This document shows, piece after piece, positions 56,416 to 62,663 of a stretch of 62,663 nt of DNA. The stretch comes from Candidatus Omnitrophota bacterium (GTDB taxonomy: Bacteria; Omnitrophota; Gorgyraeia; Pluralincolimonadales; Pluralincolimonadaceae): assembly GCA_041653595.1 (NCBI GenBank), contig JBAZFB010000008.1:1-62663 (forward strand), given 5' to 3'. A model generated the notes under the pieces. The model was given only the letters and a program-made list of their open reading frames with translations. It ran no database searches and had not been told where the DNA came from. Position 1 is the first letter of the stretch; the number at the start of each line of letters is the position of its first letter. The translations under genes and the position numbers were made by a program.

Positions 56416-56515
56416 GCAACACTTATTGTCAAAAAAAGGGGTGTTGCTCCCGTGGGGAAACCAAGGTTTCCCCACGTAACCCCTTCCTCAAAGCGCGGGA
56501 GACGGTCTCTCCCGC
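56416..56515. repeat. Cluster of three palindromes between tRNA-Val and tRNA-Asp
   Basis: Three inverted repeats fill much of the spacer. They are GCAACAC/GTGTTGC (56416-56422 and 56441-56447), CGTGGGGAAACC/GGTTTCCCCACG (56451-56462 and 56465-56476, 12 bp with a 2-base loop) and GCGGGAGA/TCTCCCGC (56495-56502 and 56508-56515). None is followed by a T run. They may be processing sites or parts of a small RNA. Confidence 0.55.
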
Positions 56516-56599
56516 ACCCACTTACGTTCTTCCAAACAAGTTGACTAAGGGGTCGAACGTGTCGCTTACAATCAATCAAGCAACAAATATTTTCATATA

Positions 56600-56676
56600 T
56601 GGTGGGCACTAGAGGACTTGAACCTCTGACCCTCTGCGTGTAAAGCAGATGCTCTAACCAACTGAGCTAAGCGCCC
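56600..56676 (-). tRNA. tRNA-Val(TAC)
   Basis: Acceptor arms GGGCGCT and AGTGCCC pair (one G-U), followed by A and encoded CCA (56600-56602). The anticodon loop TTTACAC gives TAC. It is the first gene after the promoter at 56702-56730 and probably cotranscribed with tRNA-Asp. Confidence 0.95.
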
Positions 56677-56701
56677 TTATAAAGCAGAATGGTGAGTGTA
56701 T

Positions 56702-56730
56702 AAATTACCATAAAAACTAAGGGGTGTCAA
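56702..56730 (-). promoter_or_regulatory. Promoter of tRNA-Val/tRNA-Asp
   Basis: TTGACA (56725-56730) and TAATTT (56702-56707) are 17 bp apart on the minus strand, with a TG extension before the -10. The predicted start lies about 20 bp before tRNA-Val. Confidence 0.6.
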
Positions 56731-56752
56731 CTTCACAATTCTGCCTTATTCC

Positions 56753-56851
56753 CTTGAAATTTAACGTCTCGCGAAGAGCCGGTTTATGACGCAGTAGATA
56801 TCCTATTGAGGCGAGTAATAAAGTAAGGCCGAGCGAGACTTAAATTTCAAG
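56753..56851. repeat. Long inverted repeat after the M48 protease gene
   Basis: The arms CTTGAAATTTAACGTCTCGC (56753-56772) and GCGAGACTTAAATTTCAAG (56833-56851) pair over 19 bases with one bulged C, enclosing 60 bases. The right arm begins 16 bp after the M48 stop codon. No T run follows. It could be a structured 3' end, a small RNA or a miniature element. Confidence 0.5.
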
Positions 56852-56866
56852 AGATAAACGCCAATA

Positions 56867-57994
56867 TTAGGACTTAATTTTATATTCCTCCGCCGCCTTT
56901 AAACGCTTGCTTATGGGCGGGTGGTCGTAAAGGAATATCTCGATGAGCCGGTTCGGCTCCCTGTCGGCGAGGTTCTGGTCGCCGAGCTTGCCCATCATCG
57001 AGATAAAGGCGTCGGGATTTTGCGTGATCTCTAAGGCAAAACGGTCCGCCTCCCTCTCGAATACCCTGCTCAGGCCGTTCTGGAAAGGCATCATTACCAC
57101 CGCGAAGAAGAAGAATATGAGCGCGAGCAGAGGAAAGCCGGCCAGGTCAGCTATCCCGCGGTAATTAAGCATCCCGGCAAGGCCCTCGAACACCAGGTTG
57201 GCGATATAAAAGCTTAAAAACGTCACCGCGGCGCCGAATACGAGCAATTTCATTATGTGGCCCTTCTTGTGGTGGCCGAGCTCGTGGGCAAGGACCGCCT
57301 CTATTTCGTCGTGGGTGTATTCCTTGAGCATTGTATCGCCCAAAAGCACCCTTCTCGTCTTCCCGAGGCCTGCCAGGGCGGCGTTCGCCTTGACCGTCTT
57401 CTTGCTCAGGTCTATCTCAAAGATACCGTTGACTTTCGAGCCGCATTTCTCGGCGAGATCCAACAGGCGGATGCGCAGGTCTTCGTCGGCAAGCGGCTTT
57501 ACCTTGAAAAAGAGCGGAAGGATCACGACAGGCGCGACCCTGCTTAGGACTATCGTGAAGATTATCCAGAAGACGGCGGTCCATATCCACCAGATCGCGG
57601 TAAAATTCCGCAGGAACAGGTAAAGGACCTCGATGACGATGAAGAATATCGTCCCGCCGACGAGCAATTTCTTTAAATAATCGAGGAACCAGCCGCCGAA
57701 CGCCTGCGTCGAGAGCGAGAATTTCCGCTCGAGAGAGAAGCCCTGGTACATATCGAGCGTGAACGTGACCGCCGCGTATATCGCCCCGAACACCAGGAAA
57801 TAGGCCGCGGTCTGTATCCACGGGTTGCGCGAGGCCCCTTCGGCAAAATTGCGTATCCATACGGACGGGCCCTGCGTGGCCATAATATAGAGGAACAAAA
57901 CCGTCAGGACCAGCTCAACGCCGAACAGGGCGTTCTTTATCCGCGAGTATTTTTTGGCCTCGCCTGCCCCGCTTTCAGACAAACGCGATATCAT
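56867..57994 (-). CDS. M48 family metalloprotease (Ste24/CAAX protease type)
   Basis: This 375-residue membrane protease has several helices and the zinc motif V-L-A-H-E-L-G-H-H near residue 240, plus the third ligand in F-E-R-E-A-D-R-F-A near residue 310. The N-terminal Peptidase_M48_N-like region and the order of helices match Ste24-type enzymes. In bacteria these take part in membrane protein quality control. The start at 57994 overlaps the DUF4416 stop as ATGA; the longer frame lies inside DUF4416. Confidence 0.9.
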   Translation of the reverse strand: MISRLSESGAGEAKKYSRIKNALFGVELVLTVLFLYIMATQGPSVWIRNFAEGASRNPWIQTAAYFLVFGAIYAAVTFTLDMYQGFSLERKFSLSTQAFGGWFLDYLKKLLVGGTIFFIVIEVLYLFLRNFTAIWWIWTAVFWIIFTIVLSRVAPVVILPLFFKVKPLADEDLRIRLLDLAEKCGSKVNGIFEIDLSKKTVKANAALAGLGKTRRVLLGDTMLKEYTHDEIEAVLAHELGHHKKGHIMKLLVFGAAVTFLSFYIANLVFEGLAGMLNYRGIADLAGFPLLALIFFFFAVVMMPFQNGLSRVFEREADRFALEITQNPDAFISMMGKLGDQNLADREPNRLIEIFLYDHPPISKRLKAAEEYKIKS

Positions 57995-58521
57995 TTCATC
58001 TGGTGCAAATATATCTTGCGGATCTCGTTGAAGATGTCGACGTATTCCTTCGTCTGGTAGTCGCGGTATGTCCATTCCCACGGCTGGAACGACCTGTCGA
58101 TAAAGCGGAGCGTTATCTCAGCGAAGACGCCTCCGTAGAGGTAGACCCTGTGCGCGTTGTCCTTCGTCGTCGCGAGGATGAGCTTCGCGTCGGTAATGTA
58201 ACCCGGGTCGATGTTTATCCTGCGCGACGGCTTGCCGCGCTCCCTGCTCATCCCCAGCTCGAGCCTGTTCGTGTAATGCTTTATCTTCGGCAGGACCTCG
58301 GGGTTGACGAGTTTTCTGAAGGATATGAACTGCCTCTTTAGATTCTGCCCCATCTCAGGCGCGTAATAATCCGTATACGCGAAATCCAGCAATGAGGTCC
58401 TGAAATCTATCTTCCCGAATTTCCATTCCAGCGTCTTCTCCATTTTCATTATCAGGTCCGGGTCGTTCGATATCATCCCGATGATGAGCTTGACCGGCTT
58501 ATGCTGCTTTGCTGCTCCCAT
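57991..58521 (-). CDS. DUF4416 family protein
   Basis: This 176-residue soluble protein matches DUF4416 by its layout: KLIIGMISNDPDLI at the N-terminus, Y-T-D-Y-Y-A-P-E-M-G near residue 48, R-R-I-N-I-D-P-G-Y-I near residue 99 and the closing F-x-P-W-x-x-T-Y-x-D-Y motif near residue 143. The family has no established function. It has a good ribosome site (AGGAGG) and is coupled to the M48 protease gene by 4 bp. Confidence 0.9.
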   Translation of the reverse strand: MGAAKQHKPVKLIIGMISNDPDLIMKMEKTLEWKFGKIDFRTSLLDFAYTDYYAPEMGQNLKRQFISFRKLVNPEVLPKIKHYTNRLELGMSRERGKPSRRINIDPGYITDAKLILATTKDNAHRVYLYGGVFAEITLRFIDRSFQPWEWTYRDYQTKEYVDIFNEIRKIYLHQMK

Positions 58522-58540
58522 TTAATCCTCCTGTTAAAGT

Positions 58541-59236
58541 TTATCCCCTTGGGGAGTTTTCGCCTTTGCATGTTTTTACGCAGATCCCGCAGATCGAATG
58601 GCCTATTCCCGCCCTGTTGGCAAAGGCTTTCAACAGTTCGCGGCAGGCATTCAGGTCCATATCTTTCGCGTCTTTTTTTATCGCTTTGGCCGGGCAGGCG
58701 GCCACACACGCGGCGCATTCGCCGCAGCTTATATCTACCGGCTTGTCTGACTTGAGGGGCATATCGGTGAGCACCGTCGCGTATCTTACCGCCGCGCCGT
58801 ATTCCGGGTTGATGAGCAGGCCTGAGCGGCCGATGAACCCGTTCCCCGCAAGGCGGCCGATCTCCTTGTGCGAGAGCGCCCCGCGCATCAGGCCCCAGTC
58901 CTCGACATAGCTCGCCGGGATGGGCAGCGCTGAATAGCCGGCCTTCTGGATATAGTTTGACAGCTTAAGGGCTATCTCATCTACCAGGGAGTTGACCCTT
59001 TTGTAATGGAAGGCGTAGATCTTTGACGGCTTATTCGCGATAGTCTCGATTATCCTGCCTGCGAGGCGCACGCCTATCGAGATGCCGTAATCGAGCCCGT
59101 TAAGGACGGATTTCGGCTCGACAAAAAATCCGTCTTTTATAGACGACACGTCGGCGACGCCGAAGAGCGAAGCGCCATCGCCCTCCGCCGCCGCTTTCAA
59201 TTTTTCGTAATTACTTAAAGAATCTTTTCCTTGCAT
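58541..59236 (-). CDS. QueG-like 4Fe-4S double-cluster protein
   Basis: This 231-residue protein has an N-terminal region like the cobalamin-binding half of QueG homologues (EDWGLMRGALSHKEIGRLAGNGFIGRSGLLINPEYGAAVRYATVL). A ferredoxin-like cluster motif C-G-E-C-A-A-C-V-A-A-C-P follows near residue 172, and a second cysteine set C-G-I-C-V-K-T-C-K near residue 216. It is shorter than full epoxyqueuosine reductase (~350-380), which has HEAT repeats at its end; these are absent. It may be an Fe-S reductase of another kind. It overlaps surE by 26 bp. Confidence 0.8.
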   Translation of the reverse strand: MQGKDSLSNYEKLKAAAEGDGASLFGVADVSSIKDGFFVEPKSVLNGLDYGISIGVRLAGRIIETIANKPSKIYAFHYKRVNSLVDEIALKLSNYIQKAGYSALPIPASYVEDWGLMRGALSHKEIGRLAGNGFIGRSGLLINPEYGAAVRYATVLTDMPLKSDKPVDISCGECAACVAACPAKAIKKDAKDMDLNACRELLKAFANRAGIGHSICGICVKTCKGENSPRG

Positions 59237-59984
59237 CAGCTAATTTCTCAAAGTCCTTATAATCGGTCATATCGAAATGGAGCGGCGTTATGGAGATGTA
59301 GCCGTCGCGCACCGCGACCGCGTCGACGAGATCGTCGCCTCTCACCTCGGCCCTGTAACTGCATAGCCAGTAATAGAGGCGCCTGTTCGGGTCCTCGCGC
59401 ATGTCGTAATCTTCATGATAGAAAGTCGACATCCCCTGCCGCGTTATCTTTACCCCTTTTATCTTCGATCTCGGGAGCGCCGGGACGTTGACATTGAGCA
59501 GCGTAGTGACAGGGAGCTTCTTTTCGAGCATCAGTTTCGCGAGTTTATGCGTAAAATCCACGGCCGCCTCGAACTTTTCCCATTTAAACGACGCAAGAGA
59601 GACCGCGAACGCAGGGACGCCGAGTATCGCCCCCTCTGTCGCGCCCGAGACCGTCCCGGAATAGAGGACGTTTATCCCGAGGTTCGGCCCGCGGTTCAAG
59701 CCGGATATGATCAGGTCCGGTTTTTTCTTCTTCATTATGTTCATCAGCCCGATCTTCACGCAATCGGCCGGCGTGCCTGTTATCGCGTAGCCGAAATATT
59801 TCCCGTCGCGGCGCGCCTCGTTGACGCGCAACGGCACCGATAGCGTTATCGCGTGCCCCTGCGCAGAACGTTCGGCGTCAGGCGCCACAACCGTCACCTC
59901 GGCTATCGACTTTAATTTTTTCTGCAGGGCGGCTATGCCCGGCGAATATATGCCGTTGTCGTTAGTTAATAATATCCGTTTCAT
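59211..59984 (-). CDS. surE: 5'-nucleotidase SurE
   Basis: This 257-residue phosphatase acts on nucleoside monophosphates. It has the metal-binding L-L-T-N-D-N-G near residue 5, V-V-A-P-D-A-E-R-S-A-Q-G-H-A-I-T near residue 34, SGLNRGPNLG near residue 92 and SGTVSGATEGA near residue 106. The usual T-N-D-D-G motif is T-N-D-N-G here, so one metal-ligand aspartate is Asn. The start at 59984 overlaps the DUF362 stop as ATGA. Confidence 0.92.
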   Translation of the reverse strand: MKRILLTNDNGIYSPGIAALQKKLKSIAEVTVVAPDAERSAQGHAITLSVPLRVNEARRDGKYFGYAITGTPADCVKIGLMNIMKKKKPDLIISGLNRGPNLGINVLYSGTVSGATEGAILGVPAFAVSLASFKWEKFEAAVDFTHKLAKLMLEKKLPVTTLLNVNVPALPRSKIKGVKITRQGMSTFYHEDYDMREDPNRRLYYWLCSYRAEVRGDDLVDAVAVRDGYISITPLHFDMTDYKDFEKLADARKRFFK

Positions 59985-61078
59985 TTCATCTCTATCAATT
60001 CGTATTCGAGGTTCCCGAGGCCTATCTCTGCGCCGTACCTGAGCTGCGCCTCCCAGTCGATATGCGGCCATATCTTCTTGAAAGCGTCGGACTTGAAGGC
60101 GTTGTTGACGACATCGGCCGACGCCTTATCTATCGCGACCGGGTCTGTCGAGGCGAAAATACCGGCATCGGGCGCCACGGCCGGGTCATCCTTGGCCAGG
60201 CAGTCGCATTCTTTCGTTATCTTCATCGCGTAACTCAGGAATAATATCTTCCCCTCTTTGTCCTTCATCACGCCTAGGGCGAACTCGGCCATCTTCTCCT
60301 GCACGTTATTGCTCGACTCGCTCCACGATATATCGATCGCGTCGCTGCGGCAGGCGACGAGGCAGTCGGCGCAGCCGATGCATTTTTTCTCGTCGATGTG
60401 CGCTATTTTCTCCTTCGCTTCGCTCAGGACTTTGCCCTTCAATTCTATCGCCCCGGTCGGGCAATGGATGACGCACAGCCCGCAGCCGATGCACGCTTTC
60501 GCGTTGACGTTAGGTTTTATCGCGGAATGCTGCATCAGTTTCCCGGCGCGCGTCGCGAAACCCATCCCGATATTTTTTACCGCCGACGCCAGACCCGTGA
60601 CCATGTGCCCGGTGACGTGGGAGAGGACAACTGCCGCGTCCGCGTCCGCGCAGGCCTTCGCTATCTTCACCGACTTAAAATGTTTTTTGTTGATCTTCAC
60701 TTCAAAATCCTCGCCCGACCTCAGCCCGTCCGCGATGACGACCGGCGCGCCGCATACCTCGGGCGTAAAACCGTGCTCATAGGCGATGTTCGTGTGGTCG
60801 ACAGCGTTCGACCTCGACCCTTTATACAGCGTATTCGAGTCGGTAAAAAACGGCTTGCCTTTAAGCGCGGATATCTCGTCGGCGACGAACCTAGCGTGGC
60901 GCGCGTCGACGTGTCCGGTATTGCCTTTGTCGCCGAAGGTCAATTTTATGGCGATGAGCGCGTCCTTTTTGACTATTTTTTTGAGGCCGGCGTTCTCGAG
61001 CAGCCAGCGCGTCTTCTCGCGTATCGACTCGAGAGATTCGTCCCTTTTAGCTTTTACGAAAAATACTTTTGGCTTCAC
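59981..61078 (-). CDS. DUF362 domain protein with two ferredoxin-type clusters
   Basis: This 365-residue protein has an N-terminal DUF362 domain (IAIKLTFGDKGNTGHVDARHARFVADEI, VVLSHVTGHMVTGLASAVKNIGMGFATRAGK). A ferredoxin insert follows with C-I-G-C-G-L-C-V-I-H-C-P near residue 199 and C-I-G-C-A-D-C-L-V-A-C near residue 235. The DUF362 family occurs in anaerobes and is thought to carry electrons or assist Fe-S proteins; its true role is unknown. It overlaps the phosphoesterase gene by 4 bp. Confidence 0.9.
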   Translation of the reverse strand: MKPKVFFVKAKRDESLESIREKTRWLLENAGLKKIVKKDALIAIKLTFGDKGNTGHVDARHARFVADEISALKGKPFFTDSNTLYKGSRSNAVDHTNIAYEHGFTPEVCGAPVVIADGLRSGEDFEVKINKKHFKSVKIAKACADADAAVVLSHVTGHMVTGLASAVKNIGMGFATRAGKLMQHSAIKPNVNAKACIGCGLCVIHCPTGAIELKGKVLSEAKEKIAHIDEKKCIGCADCLVACRSDAIDISWSESSNNVQEKMAEFALGVMKDKEGKILFLSYAMKITKECDCLAKDDPAVAPDAGIFASTDPVAIDKASADVVNNAFKSDAFKKIWPHIDWEAQLRYGAEIGLGNLEYELIEMK

Positions 61079-61566
61079 GCGAGCTCCACTATCTTTCCTT
61101 CCATCGTCTTGATGTCCACTATCGCGACCGTAGACTTGCCGGTCGTCCAGCCGCCTGTCTCTCCGGGATTGACCAAAAGGGCGCTGTCTATTTTCTTTAT
61201 CTCGGGCTTGTGCGTATGTCCGTAGATAAGAAGATGCAATTCCTGGTTCTCTATCATGCCCAGGATGCCGGGGACATCTTCTATCTCGTGGGTGATTATC
61301 ATTTTTACGTTCGAAAGGTCATACCTGTAAGGATGGTCAACTATCAGGCCGTTCGATTTTATGGACAGGGCCTTTTTGTCGCCGTCGTTGTTCCCGTAGA
61401 CGCCCAGCCACTTGCATTTCAGTTTGTCGAGCGGCGAGAGCGCGAACGGCGAGCAGTAGTCGCCGGCGTGGACGACCAGGTCGCATCCTTCCGCGTTGAA
61501 TACCTCTACCGCCTTCCTCACCATAGGCACATTATCGTGCGAATCAGCCATTACTCCGAGTTTCAT
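61075..61566 (-). CDS. YfcE/MJ0936-type metallophosphoesterase
   Basis: This 163-residue calcineurin-like enzyme has the metal motifs M-A-D-S-H-D-N near residue 6, H-A-G-D-Y near residue 33, Y-G-N-N-D near residue 57 and Y-G-H-T-H-K-P near residue 115, and N-P-G-E-T-G near residue 133. The family cleaves phosphodiesters, but a physiological substrate is not known. It lies 14 bp after the PgeF-like gene. Confidence 0.92.
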   Translation of the reverse strand: MKLGVMADSHDNVPMVRKAVEVFNAEGCDLVVHAGDYCSPFALSPLDKLKCKWLGVYGNNDGDKKALSIKSNGLIVDHPYRYDLSNVKMIITHEIEDVPGILGMIENQELHLLIYGHTHKPEIKKIDSALLVNPGETGGWTTGKSTVAIVDIKTMEGKIVELA

Positions 61567-61580
61567 TCCATACCTCCGTA

Positions 61581-62243
61581 TTATTTCAGCATTATCACCG
61601 AGAGCATCCTCCCGGCCTTGTCCTTCTCTTTCCTGAATGAGAAGAATTCACTGTTCCTGCAGCCGGTGCATATGCCGCAGTCGAAAATATTTTTTGCGCT
61701 TATCCCGGCGGCGATCAGCTGTTCGGCGTTTTCGCCCACCAGGTCGAAATAATGCTTATGCGCCATTTTAACAACCGAATCCGGAAAATGCACCAAAAAT
61801 TCGCTGTTCACCTCGTAACAGCACTGCCTGAGCGCCGGGCCCATCCCGGCAAGCAGCTTCGCCGGCGACGATCCATATTCGGATCTCATCGCCTCGACGA
61901 CGTTTTTTGCTATCTTCTCCTTCGTGCTCTTCCATCCCGCGTGCGCGACGCCGATGGCGTTATGCTCGGGGTCATAGAAGAGCACCGGAAGGCAATCGGC
62001 GGTCCTGACCGAGAGGGTTATCCCTTTCGCGTCGGTTATCGCGCCGTCCGCGCCCGGGATCTCGCCGGATAAGGCAGTCTTCGCGTCTACCTTTACGACC
62101 ACCCCGCCGTGCGCCTGCTGCAGGCGGACGAGTCCCTTGGGCGGTATCCCCAGCTTTTTCAGGAAATCCCCGTGGCTTATCTGCCTGTCGGATATTCCGT
62201 GCAGGACCGGAAACCTGTCAAACTCCGGGAGCGATATTATCAT
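61581..62243 (-). CDS. Multi-copper-type laccase-domain protein (PgeF-like)
   Basis: This 220-residue protein has the family residues: Q-Q-A-H-G near residue 42, T-A-D-C-L-P-V near residue 82, G-V-A-H-A-G-W-K near residue 98, G-P-A-L-R-Q-C-C-Y-E-V near residue 136 and the closing C-T-G-C-R-N-S-E-F-F-S-F-R. YfiH/PgeF proteins act on peptidoglycan muropeptides or purine nucleosides and are often coupled to cell-envelope genes; the neighbouring BamA-type gene overlaps it by one base (TGATG). Confidence 0.9.
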   Translation of the reverse strand: MIISLPEFDRFPVLHGISDRQISHGDFLKKLGIPPKGLVRLQQAHGGVVVKVDAKTALSGEIPGADGAITDAKGITLSVRTADCLPVLFYDPEHNAIGVAHAGWKSTKEKIAKNVVEAMRSEYGSSPAKLLAGMGPALRQCCYEVNSEFLVHFPDSVVKMAHKHYFDLVGENAEQLIAAGISAKNIFDCGICTGCRNSEFFSFRKEKDKAGRMLSVIMLK

Positions 62244-62663
62244 CAGAACGGCAACCCCACATCGAACATGAACCTCGGCACCTGCCTCTCCTTGTTTGTG
62301 TTTAGCGGGTAAGCGAGGTCAAAACGCAGGACGGTCCACTTCGTCTTAAAACGCAGGCCCGTGCCGATGGAATTCTGGAGCTCCGCGGGAAAGCGCACCC
62401 TGTTCAAGCTTCTCCAGTTCCCGCCCACGTCGTAAAAGAACGCGCCGTTGAACCATTTATATATCGGGAACCTCATCTCGGCGTTGCCCAGCAGCATCAC
62501 CGTCCCCCACAGGGGCCTGTTGTCCGCGTCCTTAGGACCTATGGAATTTACTTTATACCCGCGCACCGTATCTATCCCTCCCAACATGAATTTTTCAAAG
62601 AAAGGGACGTCCTTCGTTTCGCCGTACCTGTCCATCCACCCGCCCATCCCCCTGAAGGCGACG
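62243..62663 (-). CDS. BamA/Omp85-type outer-membrane protein, C-terminal end (5' end outside window)
   Basis: The frame is open through the right edge, so only the last ~139 residues are present. It shows F-M-L-G-G-I-D-T-V-R-G-Y, the conserved R-G-Y of loop 6 in Omp85 barrels, then amphipathic beta strands ending in phenylalanine (M-F-D-V-G-L-P-F), the usual BAM recognition end. It could be BamA itself or a related Omp85 protein such as TamA; the POTRA repeats are outside the window. Confidence 0.85.
   Translation of the reverse strand, partial: VAFRGMGGWMDRYGETKDVPFFEKFMLGGIDTVRGYKVNSIGPKDADNRPLWGTVMLLGNAEMRFPIYKWFNGAFFYDVGGNWRSLNRVRFPAELQNSIGTGLRFKTKWTVLRFDLAYPLNTNKERQVPRFMFDVGLPF

Noticed and set aside
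1..62663. CRISPR array or insertion sequence
   Set aside because: No regularly spaced repeats and no transposase frame were seen. The only mobile-element gene is the recombinase fragment at the left edge.

Overview
The window is a gene-dense, mostly minus-strand stretch of a Gram-negative bacterial chromosome. Lipid A genes (lpxB, an msbA-type flippase) and the C-terminus of an outer-membrane BamA/Omp85-type barrel show a diderm envelope. The mix of DUF4416, an AmmeMemoRadiSam radical SAM enzyme, a PurS-PurS-PurL fusion, DUF362 ferredoxins and an exosortase K/MSEP-CTERM pair suggests an uncultivated anaerobe of the Omnitrophota/PVC type. That placement is inference, because no rRNA is present. 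Eight tRNA genes are present (Ser-CGA, Ser-TGA, Lys-TTT, initiator Met-CAT, Thr-CGT, Phe-GAA, Asp-GTC, Val-TAC), all on the minus strand and all with an encoded CCA.

Layout. Positions 1-0.8 kb hold the 3' end of a large serine recombinase whose frame runs straight into tRNA-Ser(CGA), so this looks like the edge of an integrated element. Positions 0.7-6.3 kb hold a PEBP-type protein, tRNA-Ser(TGA) and a translation operon (rpsB-tsf-pyrH-frr-tRNA-Lys-serS-M50 protease) with a clear promoter and a two-hairpin leader. At 6.3-10.3 kb an msbA-like ABC exporter diverges from a GnnA-like oxidoreductase and lpxB. At 10.3-17.0 kb lie a D-2-hydroxyacid dehydrogenase with Fe-S/CCG domains, a LarA-like protein missing key catalytic residues, and a fusion of a KaiC-like domain without a P-loop to a PEP-synthase ATP-grasp. 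gdhA follows with its own promoter, leader and terminator.

Positions 18.6-33.3 kb are one tightly packed run of 15 genes: purB-C-SL-Q-F-M-D-E, tsaC, LMW phosphatase, rpiB, glyA, dCMP deaminase, nrdR and amrS. Most junctions overlap by 4 bp. The run follows a near-consensus promoter whose 17-bp spacer is filled by a palindrome. It joins de novo purine synthesis with one-carbon supply (glyA), tRNA t6A synthesis and deoxynucleotide control. purN lies apart in a second operon (trxA-purN-pgm-eno-ftsB-S1) starting from a perfect sigma70-type promoter; purH and purK are not in the window.

Positions 39-42.5 kb hold a dedicated protein-sorting pair: exosortase K and one large MSEP-CTERM-like membrane protein. 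Positions 42.5-53.8 kb hold thioredoxin reductase, an MFS carrier, a lone glycogen-binding domain between two tRNAs, an AsmA-like protein, a thioredoxin-membrane fusion, an ArfB-like GGQ protein, a permease and many small exported proteins.

Positions 53.8-56.2 kb are a sharply AT-rich two-gene island beside tRNA-Asp. It encodes a SIR2-like protein with catalytic Asn/His and a zinc ribbon, and a protein with a C-terminal TIR-like domain. This NAD-centred pair is the best candidate for an undescribed, probably anti-phage, system. Positions 56.3-62.7 kb return to housekeeping genes: tRNA-Asp, tRNA-Val, Ste24-type M48 protease, DUF4416, two Fe-S proteins, surE, a YfcE-like phosphoesterase, a PgeF-like protein and the barrel fragment. 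No gene-free stretch exceeds 300 bases, and no CRISPR array or insertion sequence was seen.
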